This document shows, in pieces, positions 43,677 to 52,039 of a stretch of DNA of 64,000 nt. The first letter of the stretch is position 1. The number at the start of each line of letters is the position of its first letter. The translations under genes were made by a program, and so were the position numbers. The notes under the pieces were generated by a model. That model had not been told where the DNA came from. It searched no databases and saw only the letters and a program-made list of their open reading frames with translations. This DNA is from Pseudomonadales bacterium. Its GTDB lineage: Bacteria > Pseudomonadota > Gammaproteobacteria > Pseudomonadales > Ketobacteraceae. The DNA is taken from positions 248,001 to 312,000 of the forward strand of contig PAPM01000037.1 in assembly GCA_002708905.1 (NCBI GenBank), written 5' to 3'.

Positions 43677-45163
43677 AGTGCTTCACTCCATTGGCTGATG
43701 GGTTGCTGAGAATAAAAATTCCGGCGGTAGCGCTCCAGCATCTGGTGCCGGGCTTCTACGGCACTTAAGCCTGTGGCCTGTAATGTGTGCAGTAGCCGGA
43801 GCTGCCATTGGGCACCGTTGGTGCGGGCCTGGATGCGGTCGCGGATATTGTTCATCAGGCGCTTCGCTTCTTGGGTGTCCATGCCGGCCTGTTGCAGCGC
43901 ATCTTCTGCCATGGGTACCAGGCGCCGGGCCAGTTCCAGGACCTCATATTCCACCACTTTAATTTGGCTGGAGGAAGGCCACAACAGGATGGCGTCGAGA
44001 CCGTGTTGCGCCGCCCGGTAAAAATTGTGCTCGGCAAATTTAAACGGTAACAGGTTGGTGCGGTCCGGCATGGAATCCCGCAGCGCCAAGGCACTGCCCA
44101 GCAGGAAGGCGCCGGTGGCACTCATGTCCTGCAGGCTGGGGCCGGCGGGCAGGGCACGCATTTCCATACGCACGTGACCACCGTCGTGATGGTCGTAGAT
44201 GGCCCGGTTCCAGGGCCAGGTGCTGCCCTGGTGAAGTTTGAGCTCATGCAGTTCGGGCAGTTTCCCCTGTGCCAGTGCCTGCAGTGGGTCTTCCGGATGC
44301 AGTACCGGCATGATGGGGGGGAACAGGGCAACGGTGGAGGCAAACAACTCCAATGCGCCCTGTCTGAGCCAGCCGTTGCCGAAGTAGACCCGCGGTGGAT
44401 ATTTGCGCTGGGCATGGTTTTCATCCCGGCAGTCAATGGACTGTTTGAACAGGGCGATGCGGGTTTCCTGCCACAGTTCGTGGCCAAACAGCAGGGGGGA
44501 ATTGGCGGCCAGGGCCAGTGCGATAGGGGTCACCAGCTGCACTGCGTTGAAGCTGTCGGCGAATTGGCCGGGATTCAGGCGCCAGTGCAGTTGAAAGGAG
44601 GTGTTGGCGCCTTCCAGGGTGACGTCATCCCAGGTCAGATCCAGGGGTGGTTTGCCGTCAATGTGCACCTCAAAGGGCGCTCCCCGCAGGCGCCGCAAAG
44701 CGTTATCCATGGCCCGGTAGCGTGGTTGGTCTGTCATCATATGTGCGCCGAACTGGGTCAGTTGCGCCGTGGGCAGAATTCCGATGGGCAGCAGTTGTGC
44801 TCCTTGTTGCGCAGCGAAGCCATTGGTGGCTGTCAGGGACTGTTGCAGTTCCTGTTCAAAGGCGGAGAAAGGTGCGCCTTTAAAGGGGTGTGGCTTGAGG
44901 TTGTATTCCAGGTTGAAGCGATTCAGCTCCGGCGTCAGTTGCGGGTTGGCCGCGGCTTTCAGGATCGCCTCGTTGCAGGGGGCGGGGTCGCCCTTTTGAT
45001 CCACCAGGTAAAATTCCAGTTCGGCACCGAGAGAATCCTGCCCTACGCCAAAACCCGGCCGGTCCAGCAATTGTTGCAGTGCATGCAGGTTATCGCGAAT
45101 TTTCTCATTGAACCGGTCAAAGTCTTCTTCGGTGAACGTATCTTGCCGAATCTCAATACCCAT
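43673..45163 (-). CDS. Glutamate-cysteine ligase family (GCS2-type) carboxylate-amine ligase
   Basis: A 496-residue protein of the GCS2/carboxylate-amine ligase superfamily. Signature stretches: DSLGAELEFYLVD near residue 45 (Glu pair for metal/ATP), GILPTAQLTQFG, TFQLHWRLNPGQ-like FQLHWRLNPGQFADS near 188, and YDHHDGGHVRMEMRALPAGP near residue 322, which holds the conserved Arg/Glu. These enzymes join an amine to a carboxylate with ATP. It is not close enough in visible motifs to call GshA or YbdK. It is coupled to the aspartoacylase-like gene. The ATG at 45163 starts MGIEIRQDTFTEED. Confidence 0.78.
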   Translation of the reverse strand: MGIEIRQDTFTEEDFDRFNEKIRDNLHALQQLLDRPGFGVGQDSLGAELEFYLVDQKGDPAPCNEAILKAAANPQLTPELNRFNLEYNLKPHPFKGAPFSAFEQELQQSLTATNGFAAQQGAQLLPIGILPTAQLTQFGAHMMTDQPRYRAMDNALRRLRGAPFEVHIDGKPPLDLTWDDVTLEGANTSFQLHWRLNPGQFADSFNAVQLVTPIALALAANSPLLFGHELWQETRIALFKQSIDCRDENHAQRKYPPRVYFGNGWLRQGALELFASTVALFPPIMPVLHPEDPLQALAQGKLPELHELKLHQGSTWPWNRAIYDHHDGGHVRMEMRALPAGPSLQDMSATGAFLLGSALALRDSMPDRTNLLPFKFAEHNFYRAAQHGLDAILLWPSSSQIKVVEYEVLELARRLVPMAEDALQQAGMDTQEAKRLMNNIRDRIQARTNGAQWQLRLLHTLQATGLSAVEARHQMLERYRRNFYSQQPISQWSEAL

Positions 45164-45304
45164 GTTTTTTATTCCAGACCGCTTTCTCTTAAAGATGAAT
45201 CAGTTAGCATGAATAGTCCATGCCCTTGGTCATGGGTTGTGATGGATTGGTAGGTTTTGGTACTATCGTTCAATATTTCAAGGCTGGAATGACTCAGTGC
45301 TCGT

Positions 45305-47338
45305 ATGAAAAAAACAATAAGAAGGACCCTGTTCGGAATACTGCTGGTGGCATTGGTCGCGGTGGGTGCAGGACTGCATGCGGTGTGGCCGTTCCTGGCC
45401 TATCCGGTGGTGACGGTGGATATTCAGCGCAAGGTTCCTCTGCCGCCGGAGCATAATGAACAGTTTCTGGCGGGTGTCGCTGTGCGGGACATCACGACGC
45501 CCATCGGTATTCCCAAAATGGGTTATTCCGCCTGGGCCAGGGACGCGGATGGTTTTCGTAATCGCCTTAAAACCCGTGCTTTCTATCTGAAGCCGGCCGG
45601 TGGTGAACCCCTGCTGGTGTTGCAGGCGGACCTTCCAGCCAGCTCATTGGTGCTGCAGCGCCGGGTGGCCGAGCTGGTGGCGGAAAAAACCGACGTGGCG
45701 GTGCACAACCTCAGTCTCCACGTGACCCATACCCACAGCGGTCCCGGCCAGTACTTCGCCAGTGATTTCTACAATACCTTCGGTTCCAATCGGCCGGGCT
45801 TTGATCCGGATGTGTTTGATTTCCTGGCGCAGCAGATGGCGGCGGCGGTGATAGAGGCCTATGAGCAACGCCGTCCGGCCAAGCTGGCCATCGGTCAGAC
45901 GGAACTCTATGGGGCCACCAAAAACCGGGCCATGGGTGCCTATGTTCTGAATGAAAATGTGGCGGATAAACAGCAGAACGACGCCGCTGCATTGCGGGCG
46001 GTGAACCCGAAGCTCACACTGGTGCGCCTGGACGCTTTAACAGAATCCGGTGACTATCGTCCCCTGGGGGCGTTTTCCACTTTCGCGATTCACGGCACCG
46101 GCATTCCCCCCTTTACCCATCCCTATCATGGCGATGTCTGGGCTTTTTTTGAACGGGAGTTGGAGAACAACATCCAGCACCATTATCAGTCGCCCTGGCC
46201 GGTGGTGCACGGGCCGTTTGAAGCCAACCATGGCGATAACAATCCCAACTACCGAATGGGCCTGCGCGGTGATATCGAAACCCGGCGCATTGGTTTGAGC
46301 CTGGCACAACGGGCCTGGCAGTTGTTTCAGTCGTTGGATGATGAGTTGACCGAACAGGTTGATCTGACTTCCGCCCAGAGGGAGCTGGATGTACTGAACT
46401 TGTCGGAAGAAGACCGGGGCCTGCTGTGTGAGCGGGCTATGGTCGGGACGGCGGTGGTGGGCGCGGCCAAGAACGACGAGGTGTTCCCCATCAGCTATCT
46501 GCCTCCGTTCCAGCGGGGCTGGCCGGATGACGGTGATGGCGATTGTCACGCCGGTAAGCGCTGGATGTTGTCCAAACTGCAGGCCTGGGGATTGGAGCCT
46601 TCCCGCTATCCACACCAAATTTCCATCAGCGCATTTCGCATCAATGAGCTGGTGCTGGTGGGCTTGCCGTTTGAAATTACGTTCGAGGCGGGTAATCGTA
46701 TGGCCGCTGCGGTGCAGGAAGCGGTCACTCAACACGGTGGCGGTATCCGACACATTGTAATGAGCAGCCACACCAATGGCTTCTTCGGCTACAGCACCAC
46801 GCGGGAGGAATACAGCGCCCAATGGTATGAGGGCGGCCATACGATTTACGGCCCAAATACCACACTGTTTCTGGCGCGGGAATCAAAAGAGCTGGTGGCC
46901 ATGATGTTGCAGCAACCCGGTTATGCGGATCTGCCCCGGCAATGGCAGTTCAAATTGGCCAGCGCCCGCTACTTCCCCGAAGTTATTCCGCCCCAGGGGA
47001 ATCGGGTGCAATTATTGCCGCCTACCTATGTGGATGCGGCTGCTAACCAGGAATCCTATTGGCAATGGCAGGTGCTGGATGTGAATCCGGGCTCCCTGCA
47101 ATTACACCAGCCACTTATTTCGGTTGAAGTGAGTGACGACGGGGAGCATTTCACCACGCTGTTGGACGATCAGGGCCTGGATCTGCAAATCATCCATGAT
47201 GGTCCGTCGGATGGGGGCATGTCTCGCTACTATCTGCGGTGGTATAACCCGGAAATTGCGATTCCCGGGCGTTGGTTCCGCTTTCGGTTGGAACCCAGGA
47301 ATGGGCAGGATCGGTTCTTTTCCAGCGTCTTTCGGTAA
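45305..47338 (+). CDS. Neutral ceramidase-like membrane-anchored protein, active site altered
   Basis: A 677-residue protein with an uncleaved N-terminal membrane anchor or signal (FGILLVALVAVGAGLHAVWP). The family N-terminal domain is clear: FLAGVAVRDITTPIG near residue 55, and the zinc-site LHVTHTHSGPGQY near residue 140. In true neutral ceramidases a His-x-Thr-Ser motif carries the catalytic Ser; here the matching place reads FAIHGTGIPP, with Gly where Ser is expected. It may therefore be inactive on ceramide or a different hydrolase. The C-terminal part is beta-rich. It is a single gene, divergent from the ligase, and about 115 bp before the DUF4405 gene. Confidence 0.82.
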   Translation: MKKTIRRTLFGILLVALVAVGAGLHAVWPFLAYPVVTVDIQRKVPLPPEHNEQFLAGVAVRDITTPIGIPKMGYSAWARDADGFRNRLKTRAFYLKPAGGEPLLVLQADLPASSLVLQRRVAELVAEKTDVAVHNLSLHVTHTHSGPGQYFASDFYNTFGSNRPGFDPDVFDFLAQQMAAAVIEAYEQRRPAKLAIGQTELYGATKNRAMGAYVLNENVADKQQNDAAALRAVNPKLTLVRLDALTESGDYRPLGAFSTFAIHGTGIPPFTHPYHGDVWAFFERELENNIQHHYQSPWPVVHGPFEANHGDNNPNYRMGLRGDIETRRIGLSLAQRAWQLFQSLDDELTEQVDLTSAQRELDVLNLSEEDRGLLCERAMVGTAVVGAAKNDEVFPISYLPPFQRGWPDDGDGDCHAGKRWMLSKLQAWGLEPSRYPHQISISAFRINELVLVGLPFEITFEAGNRMAAAVQEAVTQHGGGIRHIVMSSHTNGFFGYSTTREEYSAQWYEGGHTIYGPNTTLFLARESKELVAMMLQQPGYADLPRQWQFKLASARYFPEVIPPQGNRVQLLPPTYVDAAANQESYWQWQVLDVNPGSLQLHQPLISVEVSDDGEHFTTLLDDQGLDLQIIHDGPSDGGMSRYYLRWYNPEIAIPGRWFRFRLEPRNGQDRFFSSVFR

Positions 47339-47452
47339 TTCCGGCGATTGAATTCAGCGATGCTTCATTCATGCTCGTCTCGTCCCGGTGCTGTGCCTAT
47401 AATGGCCCTGTAAACACCAATGTTATCATCGGGATTACAGGCAGGTTTGGCA

Positions 47453-47803
47453 ATGAAGCAATCTGAACTCACGCGCTGGATTGATCTGGTCTCCTTTATT
47501 GTTTTTGTGGCGATGGTGTCCACCGGCCTGGTGATGGAATACAGCCTGCCTTCCCGGAGTCATGGCAGTACCCTGCTGTCGCTGACCCGCCATCAATGGG
47601 GGGATCTTCACTATTTTATTTCCCTGTGTTTTGTTTTTCTGATGTCCAGTCATCTGTTTCTCCATGGTAAATACATAAGCCGTGCCATTGCGGGGCGAGC
47701 TTCCAGGGAGCATCGCTACCGGCTTGCCATTGGTCTGGTGTGTTTCATTGCTTTGATCCTGATGGCAATGATTCCGCTGCTTGCTCCGGTGCAGGCAAGG
47801 TAG
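47453..47803 (+). CDS. DUF4405 membrane protein (cytochrome b-like helices)
   Basis: A 116-residue inner-membrane protein with three helices (WIDLVSFIVFVAMVSTGLVM, FISLCFVFLMSSHLFLH, AIGLVCFIALILMAMIPLL). DUF4405 members carry His on facing helices, here in LTRHQWGDLHYF and SSHLFLHGKY, which could bind heme; this is inference from family type. Start at 47453 (MKQSELTRW). It stands 8 bp before the DUF2007 gene, so the three genes DUF4405, DUF2007 and kinase form a run. Confidence 0.82.
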   Translation: MKQSELTRWIDLVSFIVFVAMVSTGLVMEYSLPSRSHGSTLLSLTRHQWGDLHYFISLCFVFLMSSHLFLHGKYISRAIAGRASREHRYRLAIGLVCFIALILMAMIPLLAPVQAR

Positions 47804-47811
47804 GTAACTAA

Positions 47812-48138
47812 ATGCAGATAGTGTATCGTTCAAGGGATATCGCGGAGGCGCACATCGTTGCCGGCATGTTAAAGGCAGAAGGCGTGGAAGCTTTTGTCGG
47901 TGGACACTATTTGCAGGGTGGAATCGGTGAGCTTGGTATGGCGGACTTTGCTGTGGTGAGAGTAAATGATGAAGACGTGGAATCCGCTATACAGCGGTTA
48001 AAGGAATACGATGCCACTCTTGATCAGGGCAGCGCAGAGTATGGCAGTCAATCCGGCCCGATCAGTTTCCAAACGGCCACTTATATTATGCTGGGGTTCC
48101 TGTTGTTGGTGATTTTCCTGGTGAGTCTGGTGGGGTAA
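47812..48138 (+). CDS. DUF2007 domain protein with C-terminal membrane helix
   Basis: A 108-residue protein. Residues 1-70 are a DUF2007 (GlnB-like putative signal transducing) domain: MQIVYRSRDIAEAHIVAGML, EGVEAFVGGHYLQGGIGEL, FAVVRVNDEDVESAIQRL. One membrane helix follows near the C-terminus (TATYIMLGFLLLVIFLVSLVG). The ligand or partner is not known. It is close after DUF4405 and 5 bp before the P-loop kinase gene. Confidence 0.88.
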   Translation: MQIVYRSRDIAEAHIVAGMLKAEGVEAFVGGHYLQGGIGELGMADFAVVRVNDEDVESAIQRLKEYDATLDQGSAEYGSQSGPISFQTATYIMLGFLLLVIFLVSLVG

Positions 48139-48143
48139 TTCGC

Positions 48144-48650
48144 TTGCAAGCTCCAAGAAAACTAGTCATTTTTGGAAACTCCGGGTCCGGTAAGTCCACC
48201 CTTGCCCACGCGATCTGCGCAGCCGAAAACCTGGCCCACCTGGATCTGGATACTATTGCCTGGCAGCCGGTTACGCCGCCGGAACGAAAACCGGTTCATG
48301 AGTCTGAAGTGGAAATCGATGCGTTTGTCGCTTCAAATAACGGGTGGGTGATCGAAGGTTGTTATGCGGATCTGCTGGCACTGGTTTTACCGGTCTGCAG
48401 TGAAATCATTTTTCTTAATGTGCCCGTTGCGACTTGTATCGAAAATGCGAGGAAGCGGCCCTGGGAACCCCACAAGTATGAATCCAAGGCCGCCCAGGAT
48501 GCCAATCTGGACATGCTGATTGATTGGATAAGCCAGTATCCGGAGCGATCAGATACCTTTTCCCGGTCGGCTCACGAAGCGCTTTTCAATCAATTTGATG
48601 GCCGCAAAACCATGTTCACCCGCAACCAGTCAGTTATTCCGAATCGTTAG
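48144..48650 (+). CDS. P-loop nucleotide kinase-like protein (FlaR/shikimate kinase-like)
   Basis: A 168-residue P-loop NTPase. Walker A is IFGNSGSGKSTLAHAI (residues 8-23), followed by HLDLDTIAWQP, an acceptor-site-like segment, GWVIEGCYADLL, and ENARKRPWEPHKYESK, which resembles the lid of topology-modulation/adenylate kinase-like proteins. A small-molecule phosphotransferase is likely; the substrate is unknown. TTG start, 5 bp after DUF2007. The 3' end overlaps the convergent bacterioferritin gene by 4 bp. Confidence 0.8.
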   Translation: MQAPRKLVIFGNSGSGKSTLAHAICAAENLAHLDLDTIAWQPVTPPERKPVHESEVEIDAFVASNNGWVIEGCYADLLALVLPVCSEIIFLNVPVATCIENARKRPWEPHKYESKAAQDANLDMLIDWISQYPERSDTFSRSAHEALFNQFDGRKTMFTRNQSVIPNR

Positions 48651-49129
48651 GGTGAACCGGATTCCATTTGCGATTGCAGATAATTTTCCATACCCACTTT
48701 CTGGATTAAACCCAGTTGGATTTCAAGCCAGTAGGCGTGGTCTTCTTCCGTATCTTTCAAGAGCGTCTGCAGCATGTCACGGGTGACGTAATCCTGCTCC
48801 TGTTCACACAGGGCTATGGCGGCTTTCAGTTCGTTGTCCACCTCGTATTCCACTCTCAAATCGCTTTCCAGCATCGATACTACATCGGTGCCCACTTTGA
48901 AGCCTTTACGCTGCGTCATATCCGGGGTGCCTTCCAGGAACAACATGCGCTCAATCAACGCCGCAGCGTGTCGCTTTTCATCATCGAATTCGTGGTCAAT
49001 GCGCTCGTAGAGTTTGTGCAGTCCCCAGTCCTGATACATGCGGGAGTGGATGAAATACTGATCCATCGCTGCCAGTTCGCTGGCCAGAAGTCCATTGAGT
49101 GCGTCGATAACGGTTTGCTTGCCTTTCAT
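48647..49129 (-). CDS. Bacterioferritin-like ferritin lacking the heme Met
   Basis: A 160-residue ferritin of the bacterioferritin family, a 24-mer iron store. Di-iron ferroxidase ligands are present: Glu18, Glu51, His54, Glu94, Glu127 and His130 by family alignment (ASELAAMDQY, HEFDDEKRH, DTEEDHAYWLE). The Met52 that binds heme between subunits in classical Bfr is Lys here (EKRH), so it should be heme-free, like the FtnA-type protein of Pseudomonas. ATG at 49129 with GGAG upstream; an earlier in-frame ATG would add a Pro-rich leader. No ferredoxin bfd gene is adjacent. Confidence 0.88.
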   Translation of the reverse strand: MKGKQTVIDALNGLLASELAAMDQYFIHSRMYQDWGLHKLYERIDHEFDDEKRHAAALIERMLFLEGTPDMTQRKGFKVGTDVVSMLESDLRVEYEVDNELKAAIALCEQEQDYVTRDMLQTLLKDTEEDHAYWLEIQLGLIQKVGMENYLQSQMESGSP

Positions 49130-49361
49130 AGCACGCTCCTGCGGCGGGGGTGGAGGTTCCGGCACAGTATAACCCTAATACCAGTAGGGTAAAAATCGGC
49201 GAAGGCTGTCATGAGTGGCCGCAATTCGGGCTGAAAACTGGACTGGTATTAAATAGCGATACCTTTGGGGTGAATGAACAGGACAATTGGTGTTTTGGTT
49301 GTTGTATCAGATGCTGCAGACCAAACTGACCCTGCTGCTTTCATCAACGGAGAAAACGCAC

Positions 49362-49631
49362 ATGATCGACAATATTAGTGATAACTCAACCGGCTGGTTG
49401 TTTTTCGTAAAGGCCTCCTTTGTGGTGGCGTTGGCGGCCACCGCCGCCGGCATTCTGTTCATTCCCACGGATTTCCTGGTCAAGGGCTATATGGGGCTCT
49501 GCGCCCTGTTTCTGGTGAGCACCAGCATCACCCTCTCCAAAACCCTGCGGGATGAGCACGAGAACCAGCGCCTGATCAACAAGATTTCGGAAGCGAAAAC
49601 CAAACAACTGATAAAAGAATACGCGGAGTAA
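49362..49631 (+). CDS. YiaA/YiaB-family inner-membrane protein
   Basis: An 89-residue protein of the YiaAB two-helix family. Two transmembrane helices: WLFFVKASFVVALAATAAGI (about 11-30) and KGYMGLCALFLVSTSITLSK (about 41-60), then a charged helical tail (LRDEHENQRLINKISEAKTK). GGAG lies 8 bp before the ATG at 49362. It is 6 bp before a PspA/IM30 gene, so both are in one unit that probably supports membrane integrity under stress; the pairing is common and the exact role is not known. Confidence 0.85.
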   Translation: MIDNISDNSTGWLFFVKASFVVALAATAAGILFIPTDFLVKGYMGLCALFLVSTSITLSKTLRDEHENQRLINKISEAKTKQLIKEYAE

Positions 49632-49637
49632 GTCATC

Positions 49638-50330
49638 ATGAGTTTATGGATAAAGTTGAACACCTTGTTTCGTGCCTCGGCTGAGGAACCCCTGCATAAC
49701 CTGGTGGATGCCAACAGCATTCGCATTTTTGAACAGGAAATTCGGGATGCAGAGAAAGCCATCCAGCAGGCCAAGCTGCAACTGGCCACGGTGATGGCGG
49801 AGAAAAAACAATTGCAGCGTCATAATCAGGCGCTGGAAGAAAACATTGCCAACAAGGAACGCCAGGCGTGTGAGGCACTGGATAAGCAGGAAGAGGAATT
49901 GGCCCGGGATGTAGCGGAACTGATTGCAGAGGATGAGCAATTACTGCAACAACAGCGCAAACAGGTCGCCTATCTGGAAAAACAGGAGCTTCATCTGAAG
50001 CGACAACTGCGCATTGCCGCCAACAGTATCCAGAAATACCAGCGCGAATTGACCCTGGCAAAAGCCAATCGTACAGCCCATAAGGCACTGGGTAATTTGA
50101 GCGGTTACTCCAGTGGCTTGTCTGCCTCCATGCAGGAAATGGCGTCGTCATTGGACAAGATTAAGCGACAGCAGTCCCAGGCTTCGGAGATGGACGATGC
50201 CATGCGGGAGATTGATGCAGAAATGAATGGTGAGCAATTGGATGATCGGCTGAAGCAGGCGGGCATTGCCTCCGGCGAACACGACGCCGATAAAGTGTTG
50301 GAGCGGCTCCGAAAGCAGCGGGCAGCCTGA
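49638..50330 (+). CDS. PspA/IM30 family protein
   Basis: A 230-residue, almost fully alpha-helical protein with the PspA/Vipp1 layout: a short amphipathic N-terminal helix (MSLWIKLNTLFRASAEEP) for membrane contact, then long coiled coils (residues 25-190). The family binds stressed inner membranes and forms ESCRT-III-like rings. It lacks an obvious PspF or PspBC neighbour, and the YiaA-type gene precedes it. The C-terminal part carries DAMREIDAEMNGEQLDDRL. A strong terminator follows. Confidence 0.88.
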   Translation: MSLWIKLNTLFRASAEEPLHNLVDANSIRIFEQEIRDAEKAIQQAKLQLATVMAEKKQLQRHNQALEENIANKERQACEALDKQEEELARDVAELIAEDEQLLQQQRKQVAYLEKQELHLKRQLRIAANSIQKYQRELTLAKANRTAHKALGNLSGYSSGLSASMQEMASSLDKIKRQQSQASEMDDAMREIDAEMNGEQLDDRLKQAGIASGEHDADKVLERLRKQRAA

Positions 50331-50363
50331 CGGATCGGCAACTGGCAACAGTGCTGATCTGAG

Positions 50364-50393
50364 GGGGCGGCTTCGGTCGCCCCTGATTTTTTT
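50364..50393 (+). terminator. Rho-independent terminator after the pspA-like gene
   Basis: GGGGCG-GCTTCGGT-CGCCCC then TGA and a run of seven T. It lies 34 bp after the stop. Confidence 0.9.
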
Positions 50394-50467
50394 CCTTGTT
50401 CATGCTCTACTGAAAATATGGCCTAGAATAAAACGTGTACCTCTTTTTTTCTAATTAGGATTTTCCG

Positions 50468-51586
50468 TTGAACGTATTAAAGGCCTTTATCCCGCTGATC
50501 ATTGGGGTTGCGGGTGCGCGAGTAATCGCTTTCGGTGTAATTGGATTGGACCCCGTGACCAAGTTGGTGGTCTTTTTTTGCCTGGTTTATCTGATGATGG
50601 CGGCTTATAGCCGATACCATCGAATGTTGGACTTCGACAAGCAGAGGGAAGAACAAGCCAAGCTGAGAGCGGCTTTGCAGAAGACACGGCATGGTTTGGT
50701 GACGCTGGATACGTTCTTGGCAGGCCGGTTGTACGATGGGGCGAGCAAGGCAGAGCTCAAAAAAGAGCTTCGCTCTTTCAAGTATAAACCCCGCCTGGCT
50801 CATCAGTTGGTGGACGAAGCTTATCGCTTTGCATTTCCGGATTTTCTTCAGGCCCGAAAAACCTCGCTGGATTACAACACGTTGCTGGCTCATGTCTTTT
50901 TGGCTATAGCAGCCGGCATAGCCTCAATTGGATTCTGTATTGCATCGCTAAAGCTCCTGTTTACTACGATTCCTGTTTACTATTTTGCTGATTTTCTTTT
51001 TCGTCGTGCCTGGAAAAGCAAAGGATGTCCGAATCCAAAAAGCCCGCTGTATTACACATGGAAGCATCGGCATCTAGCCAAAGGGTGGCGTGCATTGCTG
51101 TTGTTGTGGTTGAAGAATATGGTGGCCCTGGGAAACGCTCTTCCGCCCACACAGGGGAACTCACTCAGCATTTTCGAAGATTCTGACTACCGGCAACGAT
51201 ACTCAACCGACAGACCCCTAAAAGCATTCACTCATTGCGTGATCAGTGGGCCTTCAGTGTCTATATACAGCTACACAACGGACCCTCGTGAGCCGATGTC
51301 TTTGAAAAAGTACAGTTCAGTGACGGAGTATCTGGTAGGCCACTATGGGGAGTATAGAGCCGGAATGGATGCTGCCGTGCTGGCAAAATATCCACCGGTT
51401 ATGAGAAGTCAGGTTGCTTCCAGAGATCCAAGCGTTGAACAAGATGTGCGAACAGAAAGGATGGTTAAATCGGCAGATGAGTTTGTGTCTTTGCGAAAGG
51501 CCCAGTTGGAGTACTGGAAGCAGACAGTCGCACAGCGGCTTCGATCTGATTTTGTCGCTAAGGTGGTTATATACTGCTTTGGTTAG
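50468..51586 (+). CDS. Orphan membrane protein, function unknown
   Basis: A 372-residue protein with a TTG start after AGGA. Two N-terminal helices (FIPLIIGVAGARVIAFGVIG and LVVFFCLVYLMMAAYSRYH) and two more near residues 135-175 (AHVFLAIAAGIASIGFCIAS, KLLFTTIPVYYFADFLF) make it an inner-membrane protein. Between them lies a helical cytosolic part (RHGLVTLDTFLAGRLYDGAS), and the C-terminal 160 residues are polar. I recognise no family. The DNA looks lower in G+C than its neighbours, and the gene stands alone after a strong terminator, which may mark an acquired gene. No partner is apparent except the Cys-rich lipoprotein 78 bp on. Confidence 0.6.
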   Translation: MNVLKAFIPLIIGVAGARVIAFGVIGLDPVTKLVVFFCLVYLMMAAYSRYHRMLDFDKQREEQAKLRAALQKTRHGLVTLDTFLAGRLYDGASKAELKKELRSFKYKPRLAHQLVDEAYRFAFPDFLQARKTSLDYNTLLAHVFLAIAAGIASIGFCIASLKLLFTTIPVYYFADFLFRRAWKSKGCPNPKSPLYYTWKHRHLAKGWRALLLLWLKNMVALGNALPPTQGNSLSIFEDSDYRQRYSTDRPLKAFTHCVISGPSVSIYSYTTDPREPMSLKKYSSVTEYLVGHYGEYRAGMDAAVLAKYPPVMRSQVASRDPSVEQDVRTERMVKSADEFVSLRKAQLEYWKQTVAQRLRSDFVAKVVIYCFG

Positions 51587-51663
51587 TTGCTGCGTATCGA
51601 TGATGGGTCGATAGCGGTAAGCTAATGACACAACCGTGTGAGGCCATGAAAAGGAGGCTCATG

Positions 51664-51897
51664 ATGGCTAAAAAAATTCGATTAATAGGTGTGTTGCTTA
51701 TGGTGGTTCTATGCGTGTCGTGCGCAAGTTCCCCTAGTGCTGGGCAGGCAGAGGAATCCTACACCCCGGATACCTGCACCCACTTCTTCGACGGCTGCAA
51801 TAAATGCACCCGCGCCCCGGGTGCTGAGATGGCCGCCTGCACCCGTATGGCCTGTATGGAGTACCAAAAACCGGTGTGTCTGGATGCGCCCCAGTAG
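51664..51897 (+). CDS. Cys-rich small lipoprotein, function unknown
   Basis: A 77-residue lipoprotein. The ATG at 51664 has AAGGAGG at 6 bp spacing (an ATG 3 bp earlier is too close). Signal peptide MAKKIRLIGVLLMVVLCVSC with lipobox Cys, then a mature part with six Cys (DTCTHFFDGCNKCTR, MAACTRMACMEYQKPVCLD). The pattern C-x5-8-C-x2-C-x9-C-x4-C-x9-C suggests a small disulfide-bonded domain in the periplasm. Similar 'YFDGC-C-CTRM-C' proteins occur in other gammaproteobacteria as I recall, but I know no function. Confidence 0.75.
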   Translation: MAKKIRLIGVLLMVVLCVSCASSPSAGQAEESYTPDTCTHFFDGCNKCTRAPGAEMAACTRMACMEYQKPVCLDAPQ

Positions 51898-52039
51898 TAT
51901 TTCTGTCGATCGCTCTGATAAAGCGGTCTGACAAATATTAACCTACTGAATCAATTCTGGTTTTTTCGGTCTCTTCTATTAGAATGAAGGCAATCTGTCT
52001 TCCATCAGCCAGTCAAAGAGCGAATAAAACCAGAATACT

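Noticed and set aside
44174-45253. 359-residue plus-strand frame opposite the GCS2-type ligase.
   Set aside because: Shadow frame; no ribosome binding site and no domain; the minus strand carries conserved ligase motifs.
46037-46840. A 267-residue minus-strand frame opposite the ceramidase-like gene.
   Set aside because: Shadow frame with no domain and no start signals.
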